64,000 nucleotides of DNA from Limisalsivibrio acetivorans (lineage in GTDB: Bacteria > Chrysiogenota > Deferribacteres > Deferribacterales > Geovibrionaceae), in the NCBI RefSeq assembly GCF_000421105.1, contig NZ_ATWF01000001.1, forward strand, positions 2,057,407 to 2,121,406, given 5' to 3'. The position numbers and the translations under genes are program-made. The notes beneath the pieces were generated by a model. It searched no databases, was not told where the DNA came from, and worked only from the letters and a program-made list of their open reading frames with translations. Shown here in pieces: positions 34,710 to 43,222 of this stretch (the stretch's first letter is position 1; every line of letters begins with the position of its first letter).

Positions 34710-36228
34710 GTCAATGATATCAGGAATGACAACGGGGATAACGCAGACCTTTGTCCCCATAAATATAGCAATGGTGCTCTTCGGCTGTTTCATGGGAAGC
34801 TTCATCGGGATGATGCCCGGTCTTGGCCCTATCACAGCCGTTGCACTGATGATTCCCGTTACCTATGGGCTTGACCCCACAACGGGAATGGTACTTCTGG
34901 CAGGCGTATACTACGGTGCAATCTTCGGAGGCTCTACCTCTTCCATCCTTATCAATGCACCGGGCGAAGCGGCAACGGTTGCCACATCGCTGGACGGATA
35001 CCCGCTGGCACGCTCAGGAAAGCCCGGCAAAGCCCTTGCAATTGCGGCATATTCCTCATTCTCTGGCGGAACTGTGGCTGTTATTCTGCTCATGTTCTTT
35101 GCTCCGATGCTCGCCTCCGTATCCAAGAGCTTCCAGTCGGTGGACTACTTCGCCCTTATGATACTGGGGCTCACCGCAGTCTCCGCCTTTGCAGGCAGGG
35201 GCGGCTTCCTCAAGGCGATGCTCATGACCGTGCTCGGGCTTATGCTTTCCACCGTTGGTACGGACCAGACATCAGGAACACAGCGGTACACCTTCGGTTC
35301 CCTTGAACTGCTCGACGGTATCGAATTCCTTATGCTTGCCATGGCAACATTCGCCCTCACAGAAGCACTCCTCCTTGTTATGAAAAGGGACGCCTCATCC
35401 GACAGCCTCGATCCGAAGTCGATCACATTCAAGGACCTCAAGGTTACTAAGGATGAGTTTAAGAATATAGCACCCACCATAGGGCGCTCTTCACTTCTCG
35501 GTTTCTTCGTCGGTGTTCTCCCCGGAGCGGGTGCAACACTCGGTTCCTTCATGTCCTACGGTATGGAGCGTAACCTTGCTCCGCCAGAGGAGCAGAAGAA
35601 GTTCGGAAAAGGCTCGCTCAGAGGTCTTGCCGCACCCGAAACAGGCAACAACGCTGCCAGCTCCGGCTCCTTCGTACCCCTTCTCACCCTCGGTATTCCC
35701 GGTTCTGGAACCACTGCGGTGATGCTCGGTGCCCTTATAGCCTATGGTATAGAGCCAGGCCCCCGTCTATTCGTCGACAGTCCGGAGGTCTTCTGGGGCG
35801 TTATCATGTCGATGTATCTCGGGAACGTGTTCCTCCTAGTGCTGAACCTTCCCCTGATCCCCTATTTCGCAAGACTGCTCGCTATACCCAGGGTAATCAT
35901 GATACCGGCGATACTGTTCTTCTCGATCATGGGTGTTTACCTTGTTACGTTCAACACCTTCGATATACAGATGATGGTTATATTCTGCGTATCAGCCCTT
36001 GCGCTAAGACTTATGAATATGCCCATGGCTCCACTGCTTCTTGGGTTCATCCTCGGTGGACTGATGGAGGACAACCTCCGAAGAGGACTCGCCATATACG
36101 ACGGCTCCGTTTCTTTTATGTGGGAAAGACCCGTTACACTGGCGATTAACCTGCTCACAATATTCGTTCTCATGTTCCCCCTTATGAGAACCTTTATGGC
36201 TAAGAGAAGAGAACTAAAGGCGGGCTGA
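34702..36228 (+). CDS. tctA: Tripartite tricarboxylate transporter large membrane subunit (TctA)
   Basis: A 508-residue permease with about twelve TM segments. The family signature is seen twice: GMMPGLGPITAVALMIPVTYG with GGSTSSILINAPGEA in the first half, and GVLPGAGATLGSFMSYG with GNNAASSGSFVPLLTLGIPG in the second. It imports a di- or tricarboxylate with sodium or protons. GGGG upstream within tctB supports the start. It ends about 55 nt before a strong hairpin. Confidence 0.94.
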   Translation: MFESMISGMTTGITQTFVPINIAMVLFGCFMGSFIGMMPGLGPITAVALMIPVTYGLDPTTGMVLLAGVYYGAIFGGSTSSILINAPGEAATVATSLDGYPLARSGKPGKALAIAAYSSFSGGTVAVILLMFFAPMLASVSKSFQSVDYFALMILGLTAVSAFAGRGGFLKAMLMTVLGLMLSTVGTDQTSGTQRYTFGSLELLDGIEFLMLAMATFALTEALLLVMKRDASSDSLDPKSITFKDLKVTKDEFKNIAPTIGRSSLLGFFVGVLPGAGATLGSFMSYGMERNLAPPEEQKKFGKGSLRGLAAPETGNNAASSGSFVPLLTLGIPGSGTTAVMLGALIAYGIEPGPRLFVDSPEVFWGVIMSMYLGNVFLLVLNLPLIPYFARLLAIPRVIMIPAILFFSIMGVYLVTFNTFDIQMMVIFCVSALALRLMNMPMAPLLLGFILGGLMEDNLRRGLAIYDGSVSFMWERPVTLAINLLTIFVLMFPLMRTFMAKRRELKAG

Positions 36229-36283
36229 GAATAAGCCTGCGCTCCATAAACAGTAAACCTTTTTGCGTAACCCCTCCCAGATG

Positions 36284-36309
36284 GCTCCCCGATTTTATGG
36301 TCGGGGAGC
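36284..36309 (+). terminator. Hairpin after tctA
   Basis: Perfect 9-bp arms GCTCCCCGA and TCGGGGAGC with an 8-nt loop, about 55 nt past the tctA stop. The downstream T-run is poor, so it may be a 3'-end stabiliser as much as a terminator. Confidence 0.65.
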
Positions 36310-36329
36310 TTACGCTTGCATTTTACTTG

Positions 36330-36481
36330 AGAAGAAATTGAGCCTTATCACCACAACAGCTGAAACCCAGCTGGAACTCCTCCACAATAAGCACTCCCTC
36401 CGGGTGGAGTGGTATATCGTTATCCTCATCGTCGTGGAGATCCTGCTCACACTTTACGAGATGTTTATCAGACATGTTTAG
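36330..36481 (+). pseudogene. C-terminal remnant of an RMD1/YagE (DUF155) family gene
   Basis: The translated stretch ending ELLHNKHSLRVEWYIVILIV plus a hydrophobic tail resembles the C-terminus of RMD1/DUF155 proteins, which end in a R-x-EW motif and one TM segment. Only about 50 residues remain; the rest of a protein normally 250-400 aa is missing, and the frame upstream runs through the tctA hairpin, so no proper start exists. It is interpreted as a degraded gene end, perhaps left by an old rearrangement. Confidence 0.55.
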
Positions 36482-36681
36482 CGGCGGGAGAGCCGTTTAA
36501 CAGCGACTATTATGTGGTATATAAGCACCGAATTCATTATATAGAACAGAAGGCTTATTGACTCAATGCCGTCAATAAGTCCAGATTTGAAATGCACCGC
36601 TTAGCTGCTTATGCTTATTCGTCTGATGGTGTTACCAGTTTTTTGGTAAAATGATTTTCGATAATTTATTGGAGCTGTGAT

Positions 36682-37092
36682 ATGAATCATTCAGGGTCAT
36701 GCCTTTGTGGGAAGATTGTCTTTAGGATCGACGGTGTTTTTGATAACTTCTTCTTATGTCATTGCGAGCACTGCCGCAAGGACACTGGGTCAGCACATGC
36801 CGCAAGTCTGTTTTCCGCCTCTGCAAAACTGAAATGGATCTCTGGTGAGAGTTTTGTCAAAACATTCGATTATAAATCCAGCGGACATATAAAGAGTTTT
36901 TGTACTGAGTGCGGTTCAGCATTACCTAATATCCAGATGGATGGAGCACTCCTTGTTGTACCAGCCGGAAGTCTGGATGTTGAAGTAAATATTAAGCCTG
37001 ATGGACATATATTCTGGGCTAACAGAGCAAACTGGGATAATGAGCTTCAAGCTATTAATAAGTATGATAAATTGCCGAATATCTCTGAATAG
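36682..37092 (+). CDS. GFA/CENP-V family zinc protein
   Basis: A 136-residue GFA-domain protein (glutathione-dependent formaldehyde-activating enzyme family). Zinc Cys motifs are visible: SCLCGKIVF at residues 6-14, CHCEHCRKDTGS near 33-44 and FCTECGSAL near 75. Family members bind two zinc ions; their reaction is mostly unknown. The gene is single, between the tctA hairpin and the left boundary of the genomic island. A GGAGCTG stretch precedes the ATG. Confidence 0.85.
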   Translation: MNHSGSCLCGKIVFRIDGVFDNFFLCHCEHCRKDTGSAHAASLFSASAKLKWISGESFVKTFDYKSSGHIKSFCTECGSALPNIQMDGALLVVPAGSLDVEVNIKPDGHIFWANRANWDNELQAINKYDKLPNISE

Positions 37093-37164
37093 GATAATTA
37101 TTTAAATATAACAGGCGGCATCTACTGGCATTGCCTTGAGATATGAAGGTTGAAAACTGCTTAA

Positions 37165-37182
37165 AAATGCCGAGACCGGAAT
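37165..37182. repeat. Left attachment site (att-like repeat of tRNA-Leu 3' end)
   Basis: AAATGCCGAGACCGGAAT here matches AAATGCCCGAGACCGGAAT at 49643-49661 except for one missing C. The right copy is the 3' end of tRNA-Leu, so this is the displaced end left by integration. Confidence 0.8.
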
Positions 37183-37241
37183 GTAAGTCGTCTTGTATGT
37201 TATTGGAAGGGCTGTGTAAATACTCTATCGGTATGTTCTTG

Positions 37242-37261
37242 TACCGTCATATGTACCGTCA
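37242..37261. repeat. Left arm-type recombinase sites (TACCGTCA x2)
   Basis: TACCGTCA occurs twice with 12-bp periodicity. The same pair with the same spacing is found at 49510-49529 near the other end, the pattern expected for integrase or excisionase arm sites. Confidence 0.65.
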
Positions 37262-37386
37262 AGAAATCTATGCTATATAATTATTATCAAAAATAGATAA
37301 TCATACACCCTATAGGCCATCACCGATTATTGGGCATATTTGACACGTATTTAACTTGATTACATAACACGTTGCTTGAGTATAGA

Positions 37387-37998
37387 CTATAGAGATACGA
37401 TCCCCCCCTCCCTTTTCACCATAAACTTGAAGTTGGCTAATTCAAGCATTTCAAGATCTCCAGAACCATTACCGTAAGCATAAATATCGGTATAGTCTTC
37501 TAGCTTTAGTAGCTCTTTTATTCTTTTGGCTTTTTCGAAACCGTTGCAATTATGCCCCTTTATCTTACCTGTTAATTTGCCCTGTGTGACTTCGATTTTA
37601 GTTGAAAGGAGTTCTAGGCCTTGTTCCTTACACCATATATGCAGGTAGTCATTTAGCGAGGCTGAGACCACAATAATACGGTCTCCGTTCTCTCTATGCT
37701 GATTAAGAATCTTTGTTGTGTCTTCTCTTAAAATTGTGGGGATAATATACCTTGAATAGTTGCAAGCCTTATTTTGGAACTTATCATATATTTCACCAGC
37801 AAAAAATAGACTCAGAAATATCTCTTTCATTCTATGACCACTTATCAGTTTGGTCTTATACATAATTAATAGTGGTGATAGAGCTGTCATGAATAAATAG
37901 AACAACCAACGGCCTTTGTAATATTTTGCAAAGTCTAACAAGCTATCTGTATTTGTAAGAGTCCCATCAAAATCAAACAGCACTAGAGTTTTATTCAT
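37387..37998 (-). CDS. HAD-IB family phosphatase, predicted polyprenyl-phosphoribose 5-phosphatase
   Basis: A 203-residue HAD hydrolase with motif I LFDFDGTLTNTDSLLDF, motif II in VVSASLNDYLHIWCKEQG, and motif III/IV in YAYGNGSGDLEMLELA. A hydrophobic segment near residues 30-47 suggests membrane association. It is the last gene of the cargo operon, 1 nt after the DprE2-like gene. In the mycobacterial arabinose-lipid pathway a phosphatase removes the 5-phosphate from decaprenyl-phosphoryl-phosphoribose; this protein could fill that step although it is of a different fold from Rv3807c. Role is inferred from context. Confidence 0.8.
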   Translation of the reverse strand: MNKTLVLFDFDGTLTNTDSLLDFAKYYKGRWLFYLFMTALSPLLIMYKTKLISGHRMKEIFLSLFFAGEIYDKFQNKACNYSRYIIPTILREDTTKILNQHRENGDRIIVVSASLNDYLHIWCKEQGLELLSTKIEVTQGKLTGKIKGHNCNGFEKAKRIKELLKLEDYTDIYAYGNGSGDLEMLELANFKFMVKREGGIVSL

Positions 37999-37999
37999 G

Positions 38000-38731
38000 C
38001 TAAATGCTGAGTCTTTTAAATATAGATTCCGGTATATGCCTTATTATAAACATTATAATCCTCCAGATTCCCTTAGTGTAAAGTATGTTCTTTCTCTTTT
38101 GCTGATACTTATAGATGGCACTAGCCACCTCATCAGGCTGGGCAGTTAACTTTTCCGGCAGGTCCATGTCTTGTGTCATTCTTGTATTTACAAACCCTGG
38201 CTTAACTGTAAGAACAGGTACATTCGAGTTATTTAGCCTATTTCTAAGGCCGCTGAGGTATGCTGTTAAACCTGCTTTTGCGCTCCCATATAAGTAGTTT
38301 GTCTTACGCCCTCTATCTCCAGCAACAGAGCTGACAGCAACAATAAAACCATTCCTATGTTTCTCATAGTCATTGGCAATAATATTCAACAAGCTCACAC
38401 ATCCAGTAAAGTTAGTGTTTATTGTCTTTAAGGTCTCATCTAGTTCTGCTTGTGCTATCTCCTGATCAGCCATATATCCAACACATATTATCGTACCAAC
38501 GGGTCTTTCAGGTAGTTTATCGTAAAACTCAACATGCTCTTCTAAGTTGCACACATCAAGCTCAAATAGTTTAACAGTATTACTACTTCTTAAGGATATA
38601 TCGTTTGCAAAAGCCGTAAGTTCCTCATGTTCACGAGCTGCAAGGTACAGGTTGTAGCCATTTTCCGAATACTTTCTAGCAACTGCTTTAGCAATATCAC
38701 TCTTAGCGCCAACAATTAATACATAGCTCAT
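38000..38731 (-). CDS. SDR oxidoreductase, DprE2-like (decaprenylphosphoryl-2-keto-ribose reductase)
   Basis: A 243-residue short-chain dehydrogenase: cofactor loop LIVGAKSDIAKAVARKYSENG at the N-terminus and catalytic Tyr/Lys in TNYLYGSAKAGLTAYLSGL. Length is close to mycobacterial DprE2 (254). It overlaps the DprE1-like gene by 4 nt (ATGA type), the same gene order as dprE1-dprE2 in mycobacteria. It should reduce the 2-keto intermediate to polyprenyl-phosphoryl-arabinose, completing epimerisation of ribose to arabinose. Confidence 0.85.
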   Translation of the reverse strand: MSYVLIVGAKSDIAKAVARKYSENGYNLYLAAREHEELTAFANDISLRSSNTVKLFELDVCNLEEHVEFYDKLPERPVGTIICVGYMADQEIAQAELDETLKTINTNFTGCVSLLNIIANDYEKHRNGFIVAVSSVAGDRGRKTNYLYGSAKAGLTAYLSGLRNRLNNSNVPVLTVKPGFVNTRMTQDMDLPEKLTAQPDEVASAIYKYQQKRKNILYTKGIWRIIMFIIRHIPESIFKRLSI

Positions 38732-40020
38732 AATCCAAGTCTCCTTGACTGTAAAGAGTTGAGGTGTTTGTCCATCTTATAATCCATCCTCAAGGCTCTG
38801 AAGTCCTTGAGCTTATGGTATCCAGCTGCAAATGCTTCGCTGCTTACTCTTACATCTTTGGTCAAATAGATCCTTCCACCATGCTCGAGAACGATTCTAT
38901 CCAACTCATCCAGAAGTCTAAAAAGTCCTCTTTCTATTTTAAAATCAAGTGCCAGGGAGTAACCCTCTATTGGAAATGAAAGGTAGTTATCATTTGCTTT
39001 CCCATAAAGTTTGAGAACGGCAAGAAAAGATCCTTTACCACTTTTTGATATAGTGTCTAATATTTTTTTAAGCCCATCGTAACTTCTTTCTTTTGGAAGA
39101 ATGAATTGATACTGGGTGAAACCTTTTCGCCCATAAATTCTATTCCAGTTGCCTATAGAGTCCAAAGGATAGAAAAAGCTATCAATGTCAACCTTTTGCT
39201 CGGAAATGCCTTCTGGAGCCTTGCGATAATAGAGTGTATTAAAAAGAGAGACAGAAGCTTTATTAAGGGAGATGGATGGAAATTCGAATGGTATTCCTAA
39301 GCCGCCTTTTGGCTCATATTTAAGCTTTCCTCTTTTACAAAAATCACCAACCATGAGGAGGCACTTACCAATGTTTGGTTCTTTTGCTAAGCAGTCTATC
39401 CAGGCAACAGAGTATGGCAAGTGAGAATAAGCTTCAAACGCCTCAAACGTTTCTTTAAGATTCTTTGTTTTAATTGTTGTCTGTTCAATTGTGCTTGATG
39501 GAATTTTCTTTAACTTAAGCTTAGCAGTTAGAATAACTCCAGTAAGCCCCATCCCTCCACAAGTGGCCTTAAAAAGCTCGTCACTCTTTGCGCACTTTAC
39601 AACTCTGTTATCTGGTAAAAGCAATTCCATTTCCTCAACACAAGAGCTGAAACAGCCTTCTATGTGGTGGTTCTTGCCATGTACATCGCTTGCAATAGCT
39701 CCTCCAACAGTTATTAATTTAGTACCAGGAGTTACTGAAAGAAACCAGCCTTTTGGAACGAATGCGGTTAAAATATCGGAAAGCATAGCTCCGCTTTGAC
39801 AGTGCAGTGTTCCATCACGATTGTCAAAGCTTAGAAAATAGTCATACTTGTTACAAGCTAAAATATTATCTGCAAGAGCGCTGTCACCGTAACTCCTACC
39901 GTTACCGTAAGGTATAAAGTCAGTTCCAGAATTATACAGCTCTTGTGCAGTCTCAATATTCCTTAGTTGCTTAACATTTGATTCTATTACAGGGTATTTT
40001 CCCCAGCCGCATACTTTCAT
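38728..40020 (-). CDS. FAD-dependent oxidase, DprE1-like (decaprenylphosphoryl-ribose 2-oxidase)
   Basis: A 430-residue VAO-type flavoenzyme. FAD-binding PYGNGRSYGDSAL (near 38-50) and GGAIASDVHGKNHH (107-119; His114 aligns with the His of the same motif in mycobacterial DprE1) are clear, as are SFLAVLKLYG and GGRIYLTKD, with the Lys needed for catalysis. The residue aligned to Cys387 of M. tuberculosis, the covalent benzothiazinone target, is Ala357. It would oxidise polyprenyl-phosphoryl-ribose at C2. Tight spacing to GtrA upstream and DprE2 downstream. Confidence 0.88.
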   Translation of the reverse strand: MKVCGWGKYPVIESNVKQLRNIETAQELYNSGTDFIPYGNGRSYGDSALADNILACNKYDYFLSFDNRDGTLHCQSGAMLSDILTAFVPKGWFLSVTPGTKLITVGGAIASDVHGKNHHIEGCFSSCVEEMELLLPDNRVVKCAKSDELFKATCGGMGLTGVILTAKLKLKKIPSSTIEQTTIKTKNLKETFEAFEAYSHLPYSVAWIDCLAKEPNIGKCLLMVGDFCKRGKLKYEPKGGLGIPFEFPSISLNKASVSLFNTLYYRKAPEGISEQKVDIDSFFYPLDSIGNWNRIYGRKGFTQYQFILPKERSYDGLKKILDTISKSGKGSFLAVLKLYGKANDNYLSFPIEGYSLALDFKIERGLFRLLDELDRIVLEHGGRIYLTKDVRVSSEAFAAGYHKLKDFRALRMDYKMDKHLNSLQSRRLGL

Positions 40021-40022
40021 TT

Positions 40023-40412
40023 CTAACCCTTAAACACATATTTCTTATCTAACTTATACTTTATTAAATAGCCTATAGAAAGACCGGTCACTGCCCCTAA
40101 ATACTTTGCTAGTTTAAAGTCAAAAATGTAGTTAAAACTAATCTCAAAACTCCAGAATATTAGTGTAGTGATTACACCCATAGAAGTGTAAAGGATAAAC
40201 TTAATACTATCATCAAGTTTATTCTTTGTTATGTAATAAAAGATATATCTTTTATCAAGGATATACTTAGTCACCAGCCCAAACAAAGTTCCCCAGAATA
40301 TTGCGATATATAAAGAGTATGTACCTGCGTATATCTTGAGTGAAAGGAACTGTGAGGAAAGATTAACGATTGTTGAGATTCCTGCAAAGATTATATATTT
40401 AACTGCTATCAT
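40023..40412 (-). CDS. GtrA-family membrane protein
   Basis: A 129-residue protein with four TM segments (FAGISTIVNLSSQFLSL start, GLVTKYILDKRYIFYY loop), typical of GtrA/DPMS_TMD flippase-like proteins. The ATG at 40412 overlaps the UbiA stop as ATGA, so coupling is clear; a longer frame from 40448 would run inside the UbiA gene and is rejected. The mycobacterial arabinose-lipid locus contains Rv3789, also GtrA-like and of similar size, next to dprE1. It probably helps move or organise polyprenyl-phosphoryl-arabinose at the membrane. Confidence 0.85.
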   Translation of the reverse strand: MIAVKYIIFAGISTIVNLSSQFLSLKIYAGTYSLYIAIFWGTLFGLVTKYILDKRYIFYYITKNKLDDSIKFILYTSMGVITTLIFWSFEISFNYIFDFKLAKYLGAVTGLSIGYLIKYKLDKKYVFKG

Positions 40413-41269
40413 ACGAGCTTTACCAAGACAAAGAACAACGTTATCCATAGAAAGATTGTGACTTGTAGAAATCTGTCTTTTATAACAATCCTTGTCGGGC
40501 TACCGCTATTTTGTTCTACAAAAGTTATTTGCATATAACGCATTATTCCAAGAACAACAAAGAAAGTAGTGATAAAAAGGTTATCAGTACCAAGTCGCTC
40601 AATAACTGAAGGTGATACAGAGTAGAGTAAGTAGGCAACAATAACTACCCCTGACATTAAAACCATAGTTGCATTAACAAACTCTAAGTTATAACCATCA
40701 ATGTTTTTTCTGGTCTGATGTCCCCGAGTTGAAAGCAGAACGTCATCTCTTCTCTTTGCCACAGCAAGGAAGAGGGCTAACAGAAAAGTTACAACAATAA
40801 TCCATTTAGAAAGCTCAATATCGGTAACTGAGTTTCCTGCATATAGCCTTAATACAAAACCAGTAGCAATAATTGCAATATCAACAATAGCAATATGCTT
40901 AAGTTTGAAGGAATAGGCAATATTAAGGACAAAGTATATCAGGAAAACCAGAAGTAGATTACTTGAAAGAAAAAAAGCAGATATAAACGCAGTCAAAGCT
41001 AGGGTAATAGATGTTAAGGCTGCTGTGAATGGTTTGATTATTCCAGAAGCAATTGGCCTATGTTTTTTTACTGGGTGTTTTCTATCTTCTTCCAAATCTT
41101 TAATGTCATTTATTATATAAATCGAGCTTGCTAAAAGAGAGAACAGAGCAAATACAATAAACGTCTTAAATATAATGTAGATATCGAGATTGAATGAGAA
41201 AAAAACGGGAGCGAAAACAAATAAGTTCTTTATATATTGATGCGGTCGAAGGAGCCTAAAAAATCCCAT
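40409..41269 (-). CDS. UbiA-family decaprenyl-phosphate phosphoribosyltransferase-like protein
   Basis: A 286-residue prenyltransferase with about eight TM segments. The first Asp-rich motif is in YIINDIKDLEEDRKHPVKKH (near 65-85), followed by RPIASG, and a second site near YNLEFVNATMVL, matching Rv3806c-type enzymes that join phosphoribosyl pyrophosphate to polyprenyl phosphate. The start RPHQYIKNLFVFAPVFFS block is also typical. ATG 41269 is chosen with a GGTGA motif upstream; it lies 1 nt after the preceding stop. This is the committed step of the predicted arabinose-lipid pathway. Confidence 0.85.
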   Translation of the reverse strand: MGFFRLLRPHQYIKNLFVFAPVFFSFNLDIYIIFKTFIVFALFSLLASSIYIINDIKDLEEDRKHPVKKHRPIASGIIKPFTAALTSITLALTAFISAFFLSSNLLLVFLIYFVLNIAYSFKLKHIAIVDIAIIATGFVLRLYAGNSVTDIELSKWIIVVTFLLALFLAVAKRRDDVLLSTRGHQTRKNIDGYNLEFVNATMVLMSGVVIVAYLLYSVSPSVIERLGTDNLFITTFFVVLGIMRYMQITFVEQNSGSPTRIVIKDRFLQVTIFLWITLFFVLVKLV

Positions 41270-41270
41270 T

Positions 41271-43222
41271 TTAGTCACCACTATTTCCTATTATAAAATG
41301 TCCTATTGAGTACTTTTCATCTCCGTCCTCTGGAACTATAAATACTTCATCTGCGATTACTGGGTTATCGAAGAGTACTTCTTTTCTATTAAGTCCAGTA
41401 GAACCATATTGTCCATAAACTCTTACATTTTCGACGATTTTATCTTTGTTTACAAATATAACTGTGTAAAGATCAGTGTGGTCATATGAGATATCAAACG
41501 ATTTAATTGACATCGCCGTATTTAAGTTTATGACAAGATAGTGTTCTGGTTTTATTATAACGGTATTTTGATTCCATATATGGCCGCTTCTTTTGGGGGC
41601 TTGAAGCTTTGAAATGTCTATTTTTTGAGTTTCAAGATACTCGATTTTATAGGTGTTAAACTTAAGGTATTCTTCAATATAATGATTATACAAACCTATG
41701 TTTAAATACAGTATATGTTTTAATCTTTCTAAGGTAAATACATCGCCTCTTGTAATACTTCTAATTGTGTCATAATACTCTGATAAATCATCATTTATTA
41801 TTAGATTCTTATTGCTTTGTATAGACTCTTTATAGCCATATGGAAGACTTCTTACGAAATGCCCGATTCTCCAGTTAGTGTTAAAGTCTTGTGGTATTTT
41901 TGACAACAATGGATCTACAAGTCCACACTTATCAATAATATAGTGCTCTGGTCCGTGCCAAACGCCAAAAAAACCTATTCCGGCTTTTCTTGTGTGTACA
42001 TTGGCATAACTATTACCAATATTAGTATCGTAAACACTCTCTTTATAATTCAAGCCGTAGTTGTTTGAGAGACTAGCAAAAAGGCTTCTTTTCCTTGAAG
42101 AGTAATATTTTCTCTCATCAGCTATTCCAGTTCCTCTGATGTTGTCTTTACTAGCAGTGACCAACCCATTTCTCATAACCTTAGGAGAGTTGATATTTAT
42201 TGACGAAAGCCCAAATAGTAAGATGATGAAAAAGAAAATATTTATATTTTTAAGACGGTGATAATTAAAACTAGACACTACTAACGCTGTAGCAAAAAAA
42301 GGTACTGCAAAAAATCTTCCAGACATAAAATCGCCGCCTATTTTTAGGATATAGAGCAAATAGAGCAAGACGCCAAATGATAAAAGCTTGTGTAGTATGC
42401 TTCTGCTGACTATTGATGCGATTAGTGCTGTAATAATGACACCTATTGTAAATGGATCGAACTGAATTACGTCGATATAGTACAAGATACCTTGCTTCAT
42501 AAGTTCATACTTTGGTAGACCTGTATTCAGTTTGGCATATGCAGTATTAGGGAGAGGGAGGCCGTAGTAGACTAATGAAAAGAATTCCCATATTATAAAC
42601 GGAATTGAGCCAACAAATAAACATTTAAGCGCATTTGTAGTATTATTGACTTTTAGCTGTTGATAAACGATATATATTTGTGAAGGAAGTGCTATTAATA
42701 TTAAATCTGGCCTGTTGAGGAACATAAAAAAAACAGTAACCAACTCGTAGAGATACTTTTTTCAAAGTTTGAATCTGTAATTTTTGCAAAGTTAACTATG
42801 TAAAATGAAATTAGCAAGAATGATAAAGGGTTTTCTAATCCAGATGTTGAGTAATCAATGAATGCTTGTGAGAAGAACAGTATAAGCAAGAAAATTATAG
42901 AACATGTAATATCTTTGAAGTAGTATTTTATTGCAACTATCAGAGATGCCAAAACTGTTATAATTGATATTGCGATAGTTGAGTAATATATATGTCCAAA
43001 AATAAGATAAGCAAAAGTAAGAACAATAAACCAAAGAGTGTGAGTATAAGCCTGAACTCTTTCTCCAACATTAAATACTGGACCAAAACCGTGTGTAAAA
43101 TTCATCACACTTCTTAATGTAATTGCAGCATCATCTGAAATCCAAGAAGTTCTAAGAATGGTAATAAGCAGTAAAGATAATAAGAATGTTACTGCAACTA
43201 TGTTAGTAAAATTCTTATTCAT
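41271..43222 (-). pseudogene. AftB-like arabinofuranosyltransferase (GT-C), split by a frameshift at T8
   Basis: Two overlapping frames (43222-42701 and 42743-41271) make one protein. The N-terminal part has a first TM and then SWISDDAAITLRSVMNFTHG, GERVQAYTHTLWF, the loop with catalytic-type Asp pair and GYTNPLW-like motif of AftB and relatives. The second frame continues with NRPDLILIALP, more TM segments and a C-terminal periplasmic domain. The frame changes at a run of eight T on the coding strand (A8 at 42726-42733); one extra T would give a single 650-residue protein, close to mycobacterial AftB (about 627). It could be a mutation, phase variation, transcriptional slippage or a sequencing error. 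Confidence 0.75.

Noticed and set aside
37242-37261. TACCGTCA repeats as a mini CRISPR array
   Set aside because: Units are 8 bp with 4-bp gaps, occur at both island ends and near the integrase, and no cas genes are present; integrase arm sites explain them.
40409-40448. Longer GtrA frame starting at 40448
   Set aside because: It would begin inside the UbiA gene; the ATGA overlap at 40412-40409 is the natural coupled start and gives the normal GtrA length.
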